Assembly: GCF_900177625.1 (NCBI RefSeq)
Contig: NZ_FXAU01000001.1
Span: 984,644 to 1,048,643, forward strand
DNA length: 64,000 nucleotides
Reading direction: 5' to 3'
Source: Sphingobacterium psychroaquaticum
GTDB taxonomy: Bacteria > Bacteroidota > Bacteroidia > Sphingobacteriales > Sphingobacteriaceae
Positions 54,801 through 63,754 of the stretch are shown here, one piece after another (position 1 is the first letter of the stretch; each line of letters opens with the position of its first letter). The translations under genes and the position numbers were made by a program. The notes under the pieces are model-generated. The model did no database searches. It worked only from the letters and a program-made list of their open reading frames with translations, and had not been told where the DNA came from.

Positions 54801-55060
54801 ATGCTATACAACAAAGTAGTCGCCATTTGTACGATGCTTCGTTTATACGTTTGAAAAACATCAACTTGTCCTACCGCATACCAACGGAATTTTTGCAGAA
54901 GGCAAAGATTACCAACGCGCGTGTATTCTTTAATGGAACAAACCTGCTGACAGCTAGCAAGTATAAAATGGCCGATCCAGAGGTAAACCAATATGGAACA
55001 CGTGGTTGGGAAATGCCTTACGGGAAGACCTATACATTTGGTGTCGAGTTTAGTTTTTAA
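51878..55060 (+). CDS. SusC/RagA-type TonB-linked outer-membrane transporter
   Basis: A 1060-residue receptor that forms the barrel of a SusCD import complex. Signal peptide to about residue 22 (VNAQ), a CarboxypepD_reg-like domain (AVAGKITDSSGNPLSGVTI), the SusC box SLDEVMVVAYGTAKKS, the plug (NALNGRVAGVQIT, YVIDGVPV, ITILKDAAASALYGSRAANGVV) and a long barrel ending in YTFGVEFSF. No N-terminal signalling domain of the FecA type is present, so there is no sign of anti-sigma control. The SusD partner follows after 6 bases. No glycosidase or sulfatase is nearby. Confidence 0.96.
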   Translation: MNKHLLTSMCLMACSALQVVNAQQSAVAGKITDSSGNPLSGVTITIQGTNMGTSTNESGLFTLNANPNATLVISAVGYQRQEINLAGRKTLNVTLNSDDQSLDEVMVVAYGTAKKSTFTGSAATVNYGKDAKDVPVTSFENALNGRVAGVQITSTSGQAGSTSSIRVRGIGSMNASNEPLYVIDGVPVVSGNVGQMSGQIYSTSNVMSTLNPSDIESITILKDAAASALYGSRAANGVVVIQTKRGKVGKPTINLRSSIGFTPSWATDNYEIADPQAQINMEYQIFHDYRTSNKNNATGVNYTDAEASAYALGQINNRFNKHGYRFTVDDVARMSNVNILGMTDGIENREGKFFDWEDYLFRTGVFQTNDLSLSGGTETTKYFTSLSYTKDKGRAIMNDYDRVSGRVNLSQKVFNNVNYDVNLNIGNTRKTGFNDTRSTGSNPFFQARNLLFPFYWPTDYKTGNPWTAQYGSLAYNSDYYNNEWDNNSKTLKLSAIQSLSWEIVSGLTAKTIFSFDNSEVKEDLYFSALHFNGLTDKGSSSKWSTNIRKYVSSNTLNYTKSFDLHNISVLAGFEAEKNTTDYQYSNSVNLGSSSSTAIGTGANFKAEAYSWGNNLLSGLGRIDYNYNEKYFLGASLRRDGSSRFSPNNRWGTFWSVSGAWSLHKENFIKDEIPAISSLRVRASYGVNGTLPTDLNGWRTLMYFNNNYKANPGAIIRGGIGNKDLRWEKSNTYDVALEFGLFNNRLSGSVEYFNRDSKDLLQDVPTSGTTGFTSVLQNVGVINNRGVELTIGGDIISNDKFRWNASVNGAFLTSKVKKLNAGEDINWSDPTGGDARAEFIYREGESVLSYFGYEWAGVNKENGKNVWYTNNAVSDFEYNGRNATYAYTKADRVIIGSAIPKVAGGLNTDFEYKGISLGFNFNYKIGGKLYDGAEKDVNDDGYYWERIRSQQYYDNMWSPNNTEGTQPKIDGNDLTDAIQQSSRHLYDASFIRLKNINLSYRIPTEFLQKAKITNARVFFNGTNLLTASKYKMADPEVNQYGTRGWEMPYGKTYTFGVEFSF

Positions 55061-55066
55061 TTTTAA

Positions 55067-56545
55067 ATGCGTACGAACATGAAAAAGTATTTTAATATAT
55101 TCTTAGCATCAGCAGTACTAGCCACAAGCTTTTCGTGTAAAGGCTTTCTCGATGTAGAGCCTACAAATGCTACCGATGCAGATAAAGCGGTCAAGACCGC
55201 TAACGATGCCCAGATTGTAATCAATGGTATTCAACGACAGATGACCAGTTCATCGTATTATGGTCGTAATTTTATATGTTATGGGGATGTAAAAGGTGGT
55301 GATGTCACTTTATTCTCGCAAGGCCGTGGTCTAGATCAATTCTATACCTTTAACCATAACCCACAGGCGAATAGTTTTTCGTCTTTTTGGACGGGTATCT
55401 ATGGTGTTATTTACCAAGCGAATAGTTTATTAGAGAACATTGAGAAATTAAAAGCAGAGGGAACAACAGAAAATTTTGATTTAGCAAAATCGGAAGCACT
55501 GACGATTCGTGCCTTAAGTTATTTTGATCTTGTTCGCATATATGGGAAATCATATACGGATGATAAAAATGCGTACGGTGTTCCCAATGTTATTCAAACT
55601 TTAGCGTATAATGAAAAACCTTTACGTGCCACGGTTGATGAAAACTACAAGCAGATTCTAACGGACTTAGTTGCGGCTGAGGCGGGCCTGCCAAAGACGA
55701 AACGGGAAGGTTACTTAAACTATTATACCAATAAAGCTATTCAAGCACGTGTATACTTAACGATGGGCGATTTCGATAAGGCATTGGCTGCTGCCGAAGA
55801 GATTATTAATAGTAAGGTTTACACCCTTTATGAGAACGATCAATGGGTGAACTCATGGAAAAGTCAATTTGGATCGGAATCTATTTATGAATTAGTAATT
55901 GAACAGAACCAAGCAGATTTGGCTCGTGCATCACTCGGTTTCTATTTTATGCGTAGAAGTCATCAGACGGGTGCTTTAGGAAACTTCTTGGCAGCAACGC
56001 CGTTTTTGAATGCGCTGAACCAAGATGCGGCTGATGTTAGAAAGGGTGTGATGTTACGAGATGAGTCGTCTACGCAGCGAATGGGATCGTGTTATAAATA
56101 TTTAGGATCAACGACCTTCAGCGGTGATAAAGGATCATCCAATTATACGGCTGTAAATATTAAGGTCATTCGTTTATCTGAAATCTATTTAATAGCAGCA
56201 GAAGCGGCGTTGAAAGCATCGACCCCAAATCCAACAAAAGCAGCGACGTATGCGCAGGCAATTCATAAACGATCGCCGAATCTACCGGCAATTACAGCTG
56301 CAAATGTTACGGAAGCTTTAATCCTAGCGGAAAAAAGTAAAGAGTTTTATGGTGAAGGGCTTCGTTACTTCGATATGCTTCGTTTGAACAAGACTATCAC
56401 GTTTGATGATGCGTTTGCAGGAATTAGTGTTCCTACACGCGAGACCTCCATCAATAGATCTTTTAGTCGTACTATTTTGCCAATTTCGCAAGACGAAATC
56501 AATGCAAACCCGGCAATAAAAGCACAACAAAACCCAGGTTATTAA
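55067..56545 (+). CDS. SusD/RagB-type nutrient-binding lipoprotein
   Basis: Surface lipoprotein that closes over the SusC barrel and captures substrate. 492 residues with lipoprotein signal (FSC, Cys at about residue 24), the typical CKGFLDVEPTN start, TPR-like helices (ALTIRALSYFDLVRIYGKSYT) and the C-terminal EKSKEFYGEGLRYFDMLRLN motif. A second in-frame ATG at 55079 begins MKKYFNIFLAS, a more usual lipoprotein start, and may be the true one. A clean terminator follows, so the operon contains only the pair. Confidence 0.95.
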   Translation: MRTNMKKYFNIFLASAVLATSFSCKGFLDVEPTNATDADKAVKTANDAQIVINGIQRQMTSSSYYGRNFICYGDVKGGDVTLFSQGRGLDQFYTFNHNPQANSFSSFWTGIYGVIYQANSLLENIEKLKAEGTTENFDLAKSEALTIRALSYFDLVRIYGKSYTDDKNAYGVPNVIQTLAYNEKPLRATVDENYKQILTDLVAAEAGLPKTKREGYLNYYTNKAIQARVYLTMGDFDKALAAAEEIINSKVYTLYENDQWVNSWKSQFGSESIYELVIEQNQADLARASLGFYFMRRSHQTGALGNFLAATPFLNALNQDAADVRKGVMLRDESSTQRMGSCYKYLGSTTFSGDKGSSNYTAVNIKVIRLSEIYLIAAEAALKASTPNPTKAATYAQAIHKRSPNLPAITAANVTEALILAEKSKEFYGEGLRYFDMLRLNKTITFDDAFAGISVPTRETSINRSFSRTILPISQDEINANPAIKAQQNPGY

Positions 56546-56552
56546 CCGATAC

Positions 56553-56579
56553 AGCCCCTCTGCAAAGAGGGGCTTTTTT
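56553..56579 (+). terminator. terminator of the susCD operon
   Basis: AGCCCCTCT (56553-56561) pairs perfectly with AGAGGGGCT (56566-56574) over GCAA, followed by five Ts. Confidence 0.92.
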
Positions 56580-56647
56580 ATTCCTTTTCGACCGATTTAC
56601 ACCCTTTTATACGGCTAAAACCGACTATTTTCAATATCTTCGTTCCC

Positions 56648-57823
56648 ATGGCTAAACTAATTAATCTACGAAGCTTTAAGGAATTCTTAAACTCGAGTAC
56701 TGGCGGCGGAATATTACTATTCGCCTGCTTAATTATTTCGTTGACCATTGCCAATAGTCCCTTGGCAGAGTCATTCAATAAACTCTTATCCACACAGCTA
56801 GGGTTTGAGAATGAGAGCGTCCATCTCCATTATAGTATTGCGGCCTGGATAAACGATGGGCTTATGGCCATTTTCTTTTTATTGGTTGGTCTGGAGATCA
56901 AACGCGAGCTGGTGGAAGGTGAACTTTCCTCTCCTAAACAAGCGGCGCTACCAATCCTTGCCGCGATTGGTGGTGCGGTCGTTCCTGCTTTGATCTATGC
57001 CGCTTTCAACTTCGATCAAGAAACACATCACGGTTGGGGAATTCCAATGGCGACTGACATTGCCTTTGCCCTGGCGGTAATCAATATGCTGGGTAAGCGT
57101 GTGCCTGCCAGCCTAAAAGTCTTTTTAGCAGCACTTGCTATTGTCGACGATCTATTGGCTATTCTCGTGATTGCCATCTTCTACTCTACCGAATTACACT
57201 TTACGTACCTACTCTATGCCGGAGCGCTAATGGCCCTGCTTATTGCCTTCAATCGATTTGGTGTAAAAGCAATTTGGATGTACTTAGTTCCGGGGGTATT
57301 TATTTGGTACTTTGTGCACCACTCCGGAATCCACGCAACGATCGCGGGCGTATTGGTCGCGATGACATTACCCACCACCGTGGACGACAAGGAATCACCT
57401 CTGGAGAAATTGGAGCACCTATTGGTAAAACCCGTGAACTTCATTATTGTACCTTTATTTGCTATCGCCAATACCAATATTACTTTTCACGAAGAGATGG
57501 TTGGTGGATTGACTTCACCAATGGGTCTAGGCATCATTCTCGGCCTCTTTGTGGGTAAAACTCTTGGTATATTTACCACCTGTTGGCTGTGTGTGAAGGC
57601 GGGGTTAGCGAAGCTTCCCGAGTTATCCAATTGGAAACATATTGTCGGGGTTGGCATGTTAGGCGGTATTGGTTTTACGATGTCCATTTTCGTTTCTCTG
57701 CTGTCCTTTCAAGATCCTGTTCACATCGAAGAAGCTAAACTAGCCGTGTTGGTCGGATCATTGCTTTCTGGTCTATGCGGGTATATGTTCTTAGCCAGTC
57801 TAAGTAAGAAAACGAGTAAATAA
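56648..57823 (+). CDS. nhaA: Na+/H+ antiporter NhaA
   Basis: Inner-membrane antiporter that expels sodium in exchange for protons at alkaline pH. 391 residues with 11-12 hydrophobic segments, the FFLLVGLEIKRELVEGEL motif, PMATDIAFALAV, and the ion-binding Asp pair in ALAIVDDLLAI. The C-terminal GGIGFTMSIFVS segment is also typical. Standalone gene between two terminators. Confidence 0.96.
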   Translation: MAKLINLRSFKEFLNSSTGGGILLFACLIISLTIANSPLAESFNKLLSTQLGFENESVHLHYSIAAWINDGLMAIFFLLVGLEIKRELVEGELSSPKQAALPILAAIGGAVVPALIYAAFNFDQETHHGWGIPMATDIAFALAVINMLGKRVPASLKVFLAALAIVDDLLAILVIAIFYSTELHFTYLLYAGALMALLIAFNRFGVKAIWMYLVPGVFIWYFVHHSGIHATIAGVLVAMTLPTTVDDKESPLEKLEHLLVKPVNFIIVPLFAIANTNITFHEEMVGGLTSPMGLGIILGLFVGKTLGIFTTCWLCVKAGLAKLPELSNWKHIVGVGMLGGIGFTMSIFVSLLSFQDPVHIEEAKLAVLVGSLLSGLCGYMFLASLSKKTSK

Positions 57824-57851
57824 CATGTAGGTTTTGAAGCCTACTAACTAA

Positions 57852-57899
57852 AACTGCCACGTCGTAGCGCTTATCGCTTGACGTGGCAGTTCATTTTTT
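57852..57899. terminator. terminator after nhaA
   Basis: AACTGCCACGTC (57852-57863) pairs perfectly with GACGTGGCAGTT (57880-57891); the loop contains a small AGCG/CGCT stem. A T-run follows on the plus strand. Confidence 0.85.
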
Positions 57900-57987
57900 A
57901 TATTTGGGATAAGATCTAGCTGCGGCCTTCGGCGTTTGGGTCTCTACAGACGACCCAACTACCATCTACAATCTACCCAACTACTTG

Positions 57988-58863
57988 CTACAAAGTTTCT
58001 TCTTTCGAAGACTCCGGTGCTTTATCGATCAACTCCATAAACTGATCTAGTTTAGGTGTGATAATAATCTGTGTACGACGGTTTCGTGCTTTACCGTCCG
58101 GTGTATTATTTTCTGCTATCGGATTGTATTCACCACGACCGCCCGCTGTTAAGCGCTTAGGATCTACACCATACTGGTTTTGAAGGGCCTGCACCACAGA
58201 AGAGGCACGAAGCGTACTTAAATCCCAGTTGTTACGAATGTTCGGTTTCGAGATTGGATCTGAATCGGTATTACCTTCGATCAACACTTCATAATCCTTG
58301 TAATCTTGGATAATCTTGGCAATCTTACTCAGCGTCTCCCCTGCTTTATCCGAGATTTCATAACTACCTGATTTATATAACATATTATCTGATAGTGAAA
58401 TGTAAACAACGCCTTTAAGTACTTTTACATCCACATCACGAAGCTCTTCGCGGCTTAGCGAACGTGTCAAATTGTTTGTTAACACCACATTAAGGGAGTC
58501 ACTTTTGTTTTTGGTGTTCACTAAGTGTTGGATATACTTGTTCGATGCGTTAATCTCATCCACCAACTTGGAAATGTTAACATTGCCCTGAGTATTTTGG
58601 CTAATACTTTTATCCAACGTATTTTGAAGCGTCGTTAATGCATCCTTTAATGTTGCGTTATTTCTGCGCTCAAACTCCAGCTGGTCTTCTAAACTCTTTA
58701 CGCGTGCACGACTTTCCGTTAGGTCTAACTGTCCTTTTTGGTAAAGTGTTGCTAAATCTTGGTGTTGCGTTTGAAGGGCTACATATTTCTTATTGCTTAC
58801 GCAACTGCTTAAGAACAAGCCCGATGCCAAGACTGATAGGGTAATCATTCTTTTGTTTATCAT
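57988..58863 (-). CDS. OmpA-family peptidoglycan-binding lipoprotein
   Basis: A 291-residue lipoprotein (lipobox LSSC, Cys at about 21). Residues about 27-130 form a coiled coil with leucine/glutamate heptads. The C-terminal half is an OmpA_C domain: SYEISDKAGETLSKIAKII, VLIEGNTDSDPIS, LRASSVVQALQNQYGVD and RLTAGGRGEYNPIAENNT...RNRRTQIII, with the Asp/Arg that bind diaminopimelate. Probably tethers the outer membrane to the cell wall, like Pal. A near-consensus TATCTTTA box lies at 58891-58898 on the minus strand. Confidence 0.92.
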   Translation of the reverse strand: MINKRMITLSVLASGLFLSSCVSNKKYVALQTQHQDLATLYQKGQLDLTESRARVKSLEDQLEFERRNNATLKDALTTLQNTLDKSISQNTQGNVNISKLVDEINASNKYIQHLVNTKNKSDSLNVVLTNNLTRSLSREELRDVDVKVLKGVVYISLSDNMLYKSGSYEISDKAGETLSKIAKIIQDYKDYEVLIEGNTDSDPISKPNIRNNWDLSTLRASSVVQALQNQYGVDPKRLTAGGRGEYNPIAENNTPDGKARNRRTQIIITPKLDQFMELIDKAPESSKEETL

Positions 58864-59032
58864 ACCATCACATTTAAATGTATCTACTGCTAAAGATACG
58901 AAAGTAAAGTCTAAAGCCGAAGCGATAGAACTGCTAATTAATGTTAAACAATCGTGAAATAGGTTTGTTTGACACTGTTACGACCAAGACATTTGCAACA
59001 GCCTAGATGCCTTGAAATCTCGATCCATAATC

Positions 59033-59425
59033 TTACTTTTCGTAAAATTCGATCGGTAGACCGTCCGGGTCTGCTGTAAAGAAAAATCGCTTTCCGGTCT
59101 CTGGATCAATACGTATTGCTTCGCATGCCTGCCCGAGGTCTTGAAGCTCTTGCGCCGTGCGAGCGACGTCATTGACCTCAAATGCCAGATGTCTTAAGCC
59201 CAACGCTTCGGGCTGCGAAACACGCGCTGGTGGATCGGGAAATGAAAACAACTCGATAATATAAGCACCATTAAGTGCCAAATCAGCTTTGTAGGAATCG
59301 CGTTCTTGTCGATAAATTTCGGACACGAGTTCCAGTCCAATTACGGTTGTATAGTAATGTAAAGATCTGCTATAATCCTTGCAGATTATAGCAATATGAT
59401 GAACTTTATTGACCTGTATGCCCAC
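59033..59425 (-). CDS. VOC-family (glyoxalase-like) protein
   Basis: A 130-residue vicinal-oxygen-chelate protein, similar to YaeR/GloA2-type proteins: VHHIAIICKDYSRSLHYYTTVIGLEL with metal-ligand His, ELFSFPDPP, LRHLAFEVNDVARTAQEL with second His, and FFFTADPDGLPIEFYE with the terminal Glu. It uses a GTG start that shares its G with the bshB1 TAG stop (TAGTG), so translation is coupled to bshB1. A role in detoxifying an aldehyde or bacillithiol adduct is inference from this link. Confidence 0.85.
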   Translation of the reverse strand: MGIQVNKVHHIAIICKDYSRSLHYYTTVIGLELVSEIYRQERDSYKADLALNGAYIIELFSFPDPPARVSQPEALGLRHLAFEVNDVARTAQELQDLGQACEAIRIDPETGKRFFFTADPDGLPIEFYEK

Positions 59426-60147
59426 TATATAAGGTGAAAGAGATCGGTAACGCCAAGTAATTTTCGGGATGTAAATCCTTCCGCATAACGAACCTGTATA
59501 TTGCGCCCAAATTCCGCAGCACGACCCCGGGTCGACTCCATAAAGTCGGGGTTTGAAATATATGTTTGCGGTTCCTTATCGTCTTCTGACACATTAAATT
59601 GAGTGGTATATGCTAAGACCGAACGTTCTTTAATATCCCAAAAGTCGGTTATATCTAAGATGATATCCGGTTGGATGTATTTATCCTGGATCAGTTGAAG
59701 TTGTAAGCGCGGACGGAATGCCTCTTGCGGAGCACCCGTTTCATCAAAGGTCTCGATACGTCTTAACCCACTCAAGAACAACGCATCATACACCAACTTG
59801 CTTGCGCGTCCGTGATCTGGGTGTCTGTCATCTAACGCATTGGTGATAACCACTTCCGGTCTATATTTGCGAATACTTCGTATAATGGCGTGTTGGCTTT
59901 CTTCATCGTTCTGGAAAAAACCGTCTCGAAGTTCCAAATTTTCACGCACATGCACACCTAGAATTGCCGCCGCTGCAGCAGCTTCTTGCGCACGCGTCTC
60001 TGCGGTACCACGCGTGCCAAGCTCGCCACGTGTCAAATCCACAATTCCAACTGTCTTACCTTCAGCTACATATTTAGCAACAGTACCACCAGCGCCGAGT
60101 TCGGCATCATCCGGATGTACCGTCATTACCATTAAATCTAACTTCAT
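59425..60147 (-). CDS. bshB1: bacillithiol biosynthesis deacetylase BshB1
   Basis: Zinc-dependent LmbE-family enzyme removing the acetyl group from GlcNAc-malate, the second step in making bacillithiol. 240 residues with HPDDAELGAGG (metal ligands His11, Asp13/14), VDLTRGELGTRG and DDRHPDHGRAS, the BshB1 signatures. The organism therefore probably uses bacillithiol in place of glutathione; bshA and bshC must lie elsewhere. Promoter TACCTTTG at 60170-60177 on the minus strand. Confidence 0.93.
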   Translation of the reverse strand: MKLDLMVMTVHPDDAELGAGGTVAKYVAEGKTVGIVDLTRGELGTRGTAETRAQEAAAAAAILGVHVRENLELRDGFFQNDEESQHAIIRSIRKYRPEVVITNALDDRHPDHGRASKLVYDALFLSGLRRIETFDETGAPQEAFRPRLQLQLIQDKYIQPDIILDITDFWDIKERSVLAYTTQFNVSEDDKEPQTYISNPDFMESTRGRAAEFGRNIQVRYAEGFTSRKLLGVTDLFHLI

Positions 60148-60169
60148 ACTTATATTATTGACCTTAAGG

Positions 60170-60177
60170 CAAAGGTA
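60170..60177 (-). promoter_or_regulatory. -7 element of bshB1
   Basis: TACCTTTG on the minus strand; start near 60165, leader about 18 bases. Confidence 0.55.
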
Positions 60178-60194
60178 ATGATAAAAGGAAGGTT

Positions 60195-60686
60195 TTATTC
60201 CGAAATCAATTGTTCGATTTTTGTCATAAGACGACTTGCCGTCGGGTTTGTCGTACTATAAAAATAGTCCACCACCTCTCCTTCTTTGTTTATCAGGTAT
60301 TTATGAAAATTCCATAAAGGTTTCTTGTCGAATCGTCCATTTTTCGAACGTTCAGACAAGTATTGGTATAAAGGTTCACTGTAAGGTCCAATTACATGGA
60401 CGCGTCTGAAAACAGGAAAAGTCACCTGTTGCTGTATTCGGCAGAAAGTCTCTAGTTGTGAGCCCGTCATGGGTTCCTGTCCACGGAAATCGTTGGACGG
60501 GAAAGCTAGTATTTCGAAACCTTGATCTTTATATTTTTGATACAGCGCTTCTAAAGCTTTAAACTGCTTCGTGAAAAAGCAGCGACTGGCCGTGTTTACA
60601 ATCAATAATACTTTGCCCGAATAGTCCTGCAACGATTTCTTTTCGCCATTAAACTGAAGCGCATGAAAATCATAAACCGTTTGCAT
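60195..60686 (-). CDS. glutathione-peroxidase-family thiol peroxidase
   Basis: A 163-residue thioredoxin-fold peroxidase with peroxidatic Cys36 in NTASRCFFT, the conserved FPSNDFRGQEP with catalytic Gln, the resolving-position Cys in LETFCR, and WNFHKYLINKEGEV with the catalytic Trp-Asn. Bacterial members usually take electrons from thioredoxin. Without glutathione here, thioredoxin or a bacilliredoxin is the likely donor. It starts 15 bases after the DUF4294 gene stop and is probably cotranscribed with it. Confidence 0.93.
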   Translation of the reverse strand: MQTVYDFHALQFNGEKKSLQDYSGKVLLIVNTASRCFFTKQFKALEALYQKYKDQGFEILAFPSNDFRGQEPMTGSQLETFCRIQQQVTFPVFRRVHVIGPYSEPLYQYLSERSKNGRFDKKPLWNFHKYLINKEGEVVDYFYSTTNPTASRLMTKIEQLISE

Positions 60687-60701
60687 TATTATCCTTCCTT
60701 T

Positions 60702-61343
60702 TTAATTGTTATACAAATTTTTTATAGGTCGTAGCCTCTCATAGCCACGAATAATATTTTCTATTTCAAAATCCTCTTTTGGATCGTAGGCCGATTTTAG
60801 GTTGTGCCCAAAAACCTTGGCTACAGATTGGTAGAAGAAAGCTGATATACTTCCCTTCATTTCTTTTACCAACTCATAACTGGTGTTGCCTGTTTGTCGC
60901 TGAATCAATTTAATCAAAATCTTTCCTTGCGACACGCTTAAATTCTTGATTTCGGCATTAAATTTACTTTTAATCTCATTCTCGCAGGCCTCTACCAATC
61001 TTTTCTCTTCTTTTTTAGAAGATACCAACGCCAATTCGCGGTCTAACTGCTCATAACGCTTTTGTGCGTAAATCGCATACGGTAAAACCCGTAATACGTT
61101 GCGTTCTAATCGCAAGTAACGTTGTCGGTCCTCTTCGGTCTTAAATGTGCGGCGAGCAACAACTACAATATCTTCGATTAAAAACCAGGGTAAAACCTCC
61201 CCTGTTTCCGTGCGATTTGTTAGGTATTTAGCCAGTACTTTTCCCTCTCCTTCTCCATAATGCGGCACCTGCAAATCTTGCCCTACGCTACACAGGGGTA
61301 GCATAAGAAAGGCTGATACAGCAAAAAATAACCTACACTTCAT
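60702..61343 (-). CDS. DUF4294 secreted protein
   Basis: A 213-residue protein with a signal peptide (about 1-21, cut near VGQ). The segments LPWFLIEDIVVVARRTFKTEEDRQRYLRLERNV and GKILIKLIQRQTGNTSYELVKEMKG are typical of the Bacteroidota family DUF4294. Mostly helical and basic; function unknown. Probably periplasmic. Cotranscribed with the GPx gene. Confidence 0.85.
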   Translation of the reverse strand: MKCRLFFAVSAFLMLPLCSVGQDLQVPHYGEGEGKVLAKYLTNRTETGEVLPWFLIEDIVVVARRTFKTEEDRQRYLRLERNVLRVLPYAIYAQKRYEQLDRELALVSSKKEEKRLVEACENEIKSKFNAEIKNLSVSQGKILIKLIQRQTGNTSYELVKEMKGSISAFFYQSVAKVFGHNLKSAYDPKEDFEIENIIRGYERLRPIKNLYNN

Positions 61344-61494
61344 TACGCAAATAAATTACCTTACGGTGTTTTATAATCTCCTAAAAAATCACTATATTTA
61401 TATGTTATTAGCATCTGTTTATGTAACAGCAACTTAAACAGTAATAAATATACGGAACAAAAACTTTAAAAGCAATTTTTTTTGGAGCCTGTTT

Positions 61495-63702
61495 ATGGGA
61501 GAATATGTGATTGACATTGAAGCGGAAAACAAGGAAATAAGGAAGCGATACCGCGCATTATTGAGGGCCTGTAAGCCGACATTACAACGCGGAGATAAAC
61601 AAGAAATCAGAAAGGCTTTTGACCTGGCGTTGGAATGCCACAAAGATATGCGGCGTAAGTCGGGCGAGCCTTATATTTACCACCCTATAGCTGTAGCACA
61701 GATTGCAGCGGAAGAGATTGGTTTAGGTACCACCTCTATTGTGTGTGCCTTACTGCATGATGTAGTCGAAGATACACCGATCACGTTGCAGGAAATTGAG
61801 ACGCAGTTTGGTAAAAAAGTAGCGCGCATTATCGATGGATTGACTAAAATATCAGGGATATTTGACCCGAATAGTTCAATGCAGGCGGAAAATTTCCGAA
61901 AGATGCTCCTTACCCTGGCTGATGATGTGCGCGTTATTTTAATTAAGCTAGCCGATCGCCTGCACAATATGCGGACGATGGAATTTATGGCACGTCATAA
62001 ACAGCTTAAAATAGCCTCCGAGACCAGCTATCTCTATGCACCTCTTGCGCATCGCCTAGGTTTGTATGCTATAAAATCTGAATTGGAAGATCTGTCTATG
62101 AAGTATACAGATCCCGATACGTATAAATTTATCGCGAAGAAACTGAATGAAAAGAAAGCGGAACGGGAGAAATTTGTTGCCGATTTTATCGCTCCGGTAA
62201 AAGATATATTGGAAGAGCAAGGCATAAAAGCAGATGTTTTCGGTCGTCCGAAATCGATTCATTCGATTTGGAATAAGATGCGTAAAAAATCGATTCCTTT
62301 CGAAGAGGTCTACGATCTTTTTGCTATCCGTGTGATCATCGACACTCCTACTGAGCGTGAGAAAACGGAATGTTGGAAAGTGTATTCTATCATCACAGAT
62401 CTTTATCGCCCAAACCCGGATCGATTACGAGATTGGATTTCGTCTCCTAAAGGAAATGGTTATGAATCTTTGCATACCACCGTGATGGGGCCTCGTGGAC
62501 AATGGGTAGAAGTGCAAATTCGGACTAAGCGGATGAATGAGATTGCGGAAAAAGGTTTTGCGGCACACTGGAAGTATAAAGAATCGAATTCAGATAGTGG
62601 TTTGGATCAGTGGATTCAGAAAGTACGTAATATGTTGAGTAGCCAAGAACAAAGTGCACTCGATTTTGTGGACGACTTCAAGATGAACCTCTTCTCGGAC
62701 GAGATCTTTATTTTTACACCAAAAGGAACGTTGGTGCAGCTGCCGAACGGTGCTACTGCGCTAGATTTTGCTTTTGAGATACACTCGGATATTGGGGCAA
62801 CTTGTATTGGTGCTAAGGTGAACCATAAATTGGTGCCATTAAGTTATCCGCTCCAAAATGGAGATCAGGTGGAGATTATTACGTCGAGCAAACAAACACC
62901 AAAAGAAGATTGGCTCAACTTTGTAATTACGGCGAAAGCAAAATCCAAAATCAGGTCTTCCCTAAAAGAAGAAAAACGACGCGTTGCTGAAGATGGTAAA
63001 GAGATTTTAGAACGTAAGCTGAAATCGCTTAAAATAACGTACAACACAGATAATATCAACAAGATTGCGAACCACTTTAAATATCCAAGTTCGCAGGACT
63101 TGTTCTATAATGTCGCAAAAGGCATCATTGATACCCGAAGTTTACGGGAATATGCCGCCAGTGAGAAACAGCCAGAGCACGGTAATAGTCACTTCTCTAC
63201 CCATATTTCGGGGCTTGTAGAGAAAATCAATAAAAAGGAGGTTGATACCATTTTGATTGGTGACGATTTGCAAGAAGTGGACTACACGCTGGCGCCTTGT
63301 TGTAACCCGATTCCTGGGGATGACATTTTTGGCTTCTTGACGGTGAACGATGGGATTAAGATACACCGTACCAGTTGTCCGAATGCTTCCAAATTGATGG
63401 CTAACTACGGTTACCGTATCCTAAAGGCCAAGTGGGCCTCACAACAGAGTACGGCATCTTTCTTAACGGGATTGCGCATTATTGGTATTGATGATGTAGG
63501 CTTAGTGAATAAAATCACCAACGTGATTTCTCAAGAATTTAGTGTGAATATTCGCTCCTTGGCTATCACGAGCAACGAAGGTATCTTTGAAGGAAATATT
63601 ATGGTCTTTGTCAACAACACGGAACAGTTGGAAAGTCTCATGAAGAACCTCAAGGAAATCAGTGGGATAACAAGTGTTACGCGTTATGATGCGGAGAATT
63701 AA
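61495..63702 (+). CDS. bifunctional (p)ppGpp synthetase/hydrolase (Rel/SpoT)
   Basis: Controls the stringent response. The 735-residue protein has an intact HD hydrolase domain (YHPIAVAQI, LLHDVVEDTPIT, LADRLHNMRTM), a synthetase domain (GRPKSIHSIWNKM, DLFAIRVII, GNGYESLHTTVMGP, EVQIRTKRMNEIAE), a TGS domain (FTPKGTLVQLPNGATALDFAF), a zinc-finger-type region with CCNPIPGDDI, and a C-terminal ACT domain. Both activities look intact, so this is probably the single long Rel of the organism. Confidence 0.95.
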   Translation: MGEYVIDIEAENKEIRKRYRALLRACKPTLQRGDKQEIRKAFDLALECHKDMRRKSGEPYIYHPIAVAQIAAEEIGLGTTSIVCALLHDVVEDTPITLQEIETQFGKKVARIIDGLTKISGIFDPNSSMQAENFRKMLLTLADDVRVILIKLADRLHNMRTMEFMARHKQLKIASETSYLYAPLAHRLGLYAIKSELEDLSMKYTDPDTYKFIAKKLNEKKAEREKFVADFIAPVKDILEEQGIKADVFGRPKSIHSIWNKMRKKSIPFEEVYDLFAIRVIIDTPTEREKTECWKVYSIITDLYRPNPDRLRDWISSPKGNGYESLHTTVMGPRGQWVEVQIRTKRMNEIAEKGFAAHWKYKESNSDSGLDQWIQKVRNMLSSQEQSALDFVDDFKMNLFSDEIFIFTPKGTLVQLPNGATALDFAFEIHSDIGATCIGAKVNHKLVPLSYPLQNGDQVEIITSSKQTPKEDWLNFVITAKAKSKIRSSLKEEKRRVAEDGKEILERKLKSLKITYNTDNINKIANHFKYPSSQDLFYNVAKGIIDTRSLREYAASEKQPEHGNSHFSTHISGLVEKINKKEVDTILIGDDLQEVDYTLAPCCNPIPGDDIFGFLTVNDGIKIHRTSCPNASKLMANYGYRILKAKWASQQSTASFLTGLRIIGIDDVGLVNKITNVISQEFSVNIRSLAITSNEGIFEGNIMVFVNNTEQLESLMKNLKEISGITSVTRYDAEN

Positions 63703-63754
63703 TCACGACAATGTTATGCTTCTGAAAACGGTCGTTTTTTAAGCAAGAATTTAA

